From contig UQLQ01000046.1 in NCBI GenBank assembly GCA_900541905.1, positions 1 through 7,646 of the forward strand: a stretch of DNA of 7,646 nucleotides, read 5' to 3'. Positions 5,367 to 7,646 of this stretch are shown here, one piece after another. The translations under genes were made by a program, and so were the position numbers. This DNA comes from an uncultured Oscillospiraceae bacterium. Its GTDB lineage: Bacteria > Bacillota > Clostridia > Oscillospirales > Acutalibacteraceae. The notes under the pieces are model-generated. The model did no database searches and was not told the origin of the DNA. It saw nothing but the letters and a program-made list of their open reading frames with translations. Every line of letters starts with the position of its first letter. Within the stretch, counting starts at the first letter, position 1.

Positions 5367-7598
5367 ATGCAAATGGCAAGTAAAGAATACATAGAATCAA
5401 TGAAACTTCCGTTTCGGAATAGAGGATATGTAAAAGTAAGCATAGGAGTTGTAAATTCTGATGCACAGAACAATGCTAAAGTAACAAACACGGAATTATT
5501 GTATCTGGCAAATAAAGAAAAACCGTTTGATGGTTACGATGTAAATAAAATATACGCAACATGTGAACAAAATTTCTCAAAAGTCGATGGGACAATGTAT
5601 TTTCCGCCGCGAAAAGATAGTGGATTAGAAATTTATAACAACGGAATCATCACAAATGAAATTCTTGGAAGTGCGAAAATAGAATTTACAGATAAATCAG
5701 GATTAGACATAAAAGGAATAACAATAGATTTCGGTCATTGTTATCCGACAGAATTTACTATAGAGACAAATTTGACCACTAGAATCTATAAAAATAGTTC
5801 GGAAAAATTTGTTACCGAAGATTCTTTTGACGGAACGAATTATTTTTGGATAAAGCCAAAAACTATGGTGAATGGGAAAGGCAGACTCAGAATTGGAAAC
5901 ATGATATTTGGAATTGCAAATACATTTACAAATGAAAAAGTGATGGGTTGCAGCATGAAAGAATATGTTTCTCCGATATCAGAAAGTATTCCAAGTATGG
6001 ATGTTTCTATCAAGGTTGATAACCAAGATTTGTATTATAGCGTAGACAATCCAGAAAGCGCTATTGCGTATATGGAAATAGGACAGGAAGTGAAAGTTAC
6101 CTTCGGATATGATGTGACAGGAAACGGGGATATAGAATGGTTAAATGAAACAACAACATATCTTAATTCTTGGTCAGCGAATGATACAGAAGCGGTATTT
6201 ACATCAACGGACAGGTTCTATCAGTTGAGTGATAACTTTTACGGCGGTAAATACAGAAAAGATGGAATCTCTTTATATGATTTGGCTTTAGAAGTTTTGG
6301 AAAGCGCCGGAATTACAGATGAAAGAGAATATTATATAGATCCATATTTAAAAAAGATAATTGTGTATAATCCACTTCCAGTTGTAAGTCATGCAGAAGC
6401 GTTGCAGATTATTGCAAATGCCGGAAGATGTGCATTGAGAGAAGATAGAAAAAATAAAATCATATTGCGTTCATCATTTGTTCCCAATATGATTGCCGAA
6501 ACAAATGATATTGCAAATTTTGGTAAGATAGACAACATCTTGAAAGAGAGTAAAAAAGATGCTTACGCAAATGCAAGTAAAGACTTTTCCGCGGTAGATG
6601 GAAGCCTTTATTTTTTACCGAAAGACAATAATTACCTAAATACTGGATATGTAAGCGATTCTGTTTCGGATGGAAATGGAATATTTCAAAAAAACCCGAA
6701 AATCACAGTGAACTTGGAATCTTCATTCGATGCGTATGGCTTGATTATTAATTTTAGAAACACAGCACCGGAAGAATTTAAAATAGTAACATATAACAAT
6801 GGAGTCTTAAAAGAAGAGTTTATTGTAAAAAAACCGGATATTAGTTTTTTAACAGATCATGTTTTTCTTGAGTTTAATAAAATGGTAATTGAGGTAACAA
6901 AAGGATATTCAAATTCAAGATTATTCATAGATAATATTTTGATTAATGATGTTACGGATTATAGATTGGACAGGGTAAGGGATTTGATTAAAAATCCTAC
7001 CGGAACACGATATGAAAAAATAAAAAATATTGTGATTACTAGAGAAAATTACAAGGAAAGCACCGGAGCGATTGAAGAGCTTATCCAAGAAACAGTTTCT
7101 TTTGAAAGCGATTCTGAATATACGATTTACTTTAACAGGCCGTCATACGGATTTAAAGTATCAGTTCCAGAAAATCCAGAGTTAAAAGTGAGTATTGTTG
7201 ATTCAAGCGATTTTTACATTAAAGTGCGAATCACTAATATAAAGGCAAAAACAGATGTAAAAGTAAAGGTTGAGGGATATGAGTATCTTACAGAAGAAAA
7301 TAACTACATTGTGAATCACAACGTAAACGGTCAAGAAATCACATGGAATAACCCTCTTATAAGCACAACTCAGCACGCAAAAGATTTGGAAGAATGGATA
7401 GCGGAATATTATCTCGGAAACATAGACTACGAAATCTCGTGGCGTGGAGACCCAAGAACGGAGGCGAATGATTTGTTCTACATGGAACTAAAAGGAAGAG
7501 AAGACGCTTTGATTCGCTCTTATCAAAATGAAATATCCTTTAACGGAGCGTGGTCTGGAAACATGAAAGCTAGAAAGGTGGAAATGTCATGGAGGTAG
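5367..7598 (+). CDS. Tail-tip hub / Tal-like tail protein with an internal domain duplication
   Basis: This 743-residue protein is best read as the baseplate or tail-tip hub that follows Dit in siphovirus tail operons. The start at 5367 has GGAG (5354-5357) 9 bases upstream; an ATG at 5373 (MASKEY) is the alternative. Residues 63-182 are a beta-rich domain ending GRLRIGNMIFG. Residues 191-399 look like hub barrel modules (SIPSMDVSIKVDNQDLYY, YMEIGQEVKVTFGYD, TSTDRFYQL, and ALQIIANAGRCALREDR). Residues 400-527 repeat the first domain. Residues 528-659 are strand-rich and unassigned. Residues 660-743 are the conserved end: NPLISTTQHAKDLEEWIAEYY, WRGDPR at 692-697, then NGAWSG. The C-terminal and hub segments match a family common in Clostridia prophages. 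No protease or glycanase motif is seen. The 3' end overlaps the next start codon by 10 bases. Confidence 0.75.
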   Translation: MQMASKEYIESMKLPFRNRGYVKVSIGVVNSDAQNNAKVTNTELLYLANKEKPFDGYDVNKIYATCEQNFSKVDGTMYFPPRKDSGLEIYNNGIITNEILGSAKIEFTDKSGLDIKGITIDFGHCYPTEFTIETNLTTRIYKNSSEKFVTEDSFDGTNYFWIKPKTMVNGKGRLRIGNMIFGIANTFTNEKVMGCSMKEYVSPISESIPSMDVSIKVDNQDLYYSVDNPESAIAYMEIGQEVKVTFGYDVTGNGDIEWLNETTTYLNSWSANDTEAVFTSTDRFYQLSDNFYGGKYRKDGISLYDLALEVLESAGITDEREYYIDPYLKKIIVYNPLPVVSHAEALQIIANAGRCALREDRKNKIILRSSFVPNMIAETNDIANFGKIDNILKESKKDAYANASKDFSAVDGSLYFLPKDNNYLNTGYVSDSVSDGNGIFQKNPKITVNLESSFDAYGLIINFRNTAPEEFKIVTYNNGVLKEEFIVKKPDISFLTDHVFLEFNKMVIEVTKGYSNSRLFIDNILINDVTDYRLDRVRDLIKNPTGTRYEKIKNIVITRENYKESTGAIEELIQETVSFESDSEYTIYFNRPSYGFKVSVPENPELKVSIVDSSDFYIKVRITNIKAKTDVKVKVEGYEYLTEENNYIVNHNVNGQEITWNNPLISTTQHAKDLEEWIAEYYLGNIDYEISWRGDPRTEANDLFYMELKGREDALIRSYQNEISFNGAWSGNMKARKVEMSWR
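5553..5912 (+). repeat. Duplicated hub domain, copy 1 (protein-level repeat)
   Basis: Residues 63-182 of the hub. YATCEQNFSKVDGTMYFPP opens it, ITIDFGHCYPTEFTIETN lies in the middle, and RLRIGNMIFG closes it. Each landmark has a counterpart at the same relative place in copy 2. The alternating strands and the closing segment recall discoidin-like jelly-roll domains in other phage tail proteins. The fold is inferred. Confidence 0.65.
6564..6947 (+). repeat. Duplicated hub domain, copy 2 (protein-level repeat)
   Basis: Residues 400-527 of the hub. YANASKDFSAVDGSLYFLP matches the start of copy 1, LIINFRNTAPEEFKIVTYN matches its middle, and RLFIDNILIND matches its end. The copies are clearly related in protein sequence but diverged at DNA level, so the duplication is old rather than a recent tandem event; about 217 residues of hub sequence separate them. 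Confidence 0.65.
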
Positions 7599-7646
7599 AT
7601 TGGATAAAACCAAAAACAAAAATTCGTTAACTGGGTTGCCGTCGAC
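7589..7646 (+). pseudogene. Start of the next tail gene, apparently frameshifted and cut by the window edge
   Basis: ATG at 7589 has a good ribosome binding site (AAAGGTGG, 7574-7581, 7 bases upstream) and overlaps the hub stop codon by 10 bases, the usual arrangement for coupled tail genes. As written it reads MEVDWIKPKTKIR and stops at 7628-7630. Removing one A from the run at 7618-7622 gives MEVDWIKPKTKFVNWVAVD, open to the window end. The W-x-KPKT opening is typical of small tail proteins encoded just after hub genes in Clostridia phages. The restored frame has no start codon of its own, so it depends on this ATG. A sequencing error in the A run, a real mutation, or recoding could each explain it. 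Only 58 bases are visible. Confidence 0.5.

Noticed and set aside
7440..7457. RGD tripeptide in the hub C-terminus (WRGDPR)
   Set aside because: WRGDPR is a recurrent conserved segment of this hub family; it is not evidence of integrin binding.
7641..7646. GTCGAC palindrome at the exact window end
   Set aside because: It is a SalI site and could mark a cloning junction, but a six-base palindrome at an edge is not enough to claim that; it also fits the restored reading frame (Val-Asp).

Overview
The window is a stretch of the tail-morphogenesis module of a siphovirus or siphovirus-like prophage. The host is probably a low-GC Firmicute, most likely a Clostridia/Lachnospiraceae-type gut anaerobe. 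The grounds are AT-rich coding sequence with A/T-ending codons, strong AGGAGG-type ribosome binding sites, all genes on the + strand, the gene order, and recognisable Clostridia-phage tail families. No integrase, tRNA, attachment site, IS element or CRISPR array is visible, so integrated prophage and free phage cannot be told apart.

Layout: (1) 1-31, a short leader in which an inverted repeat includes the ribosome binding site of the first gene. (2) 32-885, a tail assembly chaperone pair. A G-like ORF (32-517) is followed in the -1 frame by a T-like reading frame that is open from 364 to 885. The T part has no ribosome binding site of its own, so a -1 programmed frameshift giving a 284-residue G-T fusion is inferred. 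(3) 877-909, an intrinsic-terminator-like hairpin overlapping the end of the T frame. (4) 968-4912, a 1314-residue tape measure protein carrying a C-terminal lytic transglycosylase (SLT) domain. (5) 4913-4953, a long hairpin with a CUUCGG tetraloop just after the tape measure stop codon. (6) 4971-5360, a small Dit-position tail protein of 129 residues. (7) 5367-7598, a 743-residue tail-tip hub (Tal-like) protein containing two copies of one domain. (8) 7589-7646, the start of the next tail gene, which appears broken by one extra base in an A run 30 bases after its ATG.

How they work together: the chaperones coat and recruit the tape measure protein, which sets tail length while tube subunits (encoded outside the window, presumably upstream) polymerise. 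The small protein and the hub form the tail tip. The transglycosylase in the tape measure would open peptidoglycan locally when DNA enters. Hairpins lie at the leader and at the two largest gene junctions. Together with frameshifting they look like the means of setting unequal protein amounts from one transcript. I see no entirely new system. The least ordinary points are the hairpin over the first ribosome binding site, the competing frameshift sites, the duplicated domain in the hub, and the apparent frameshift at the right edge.
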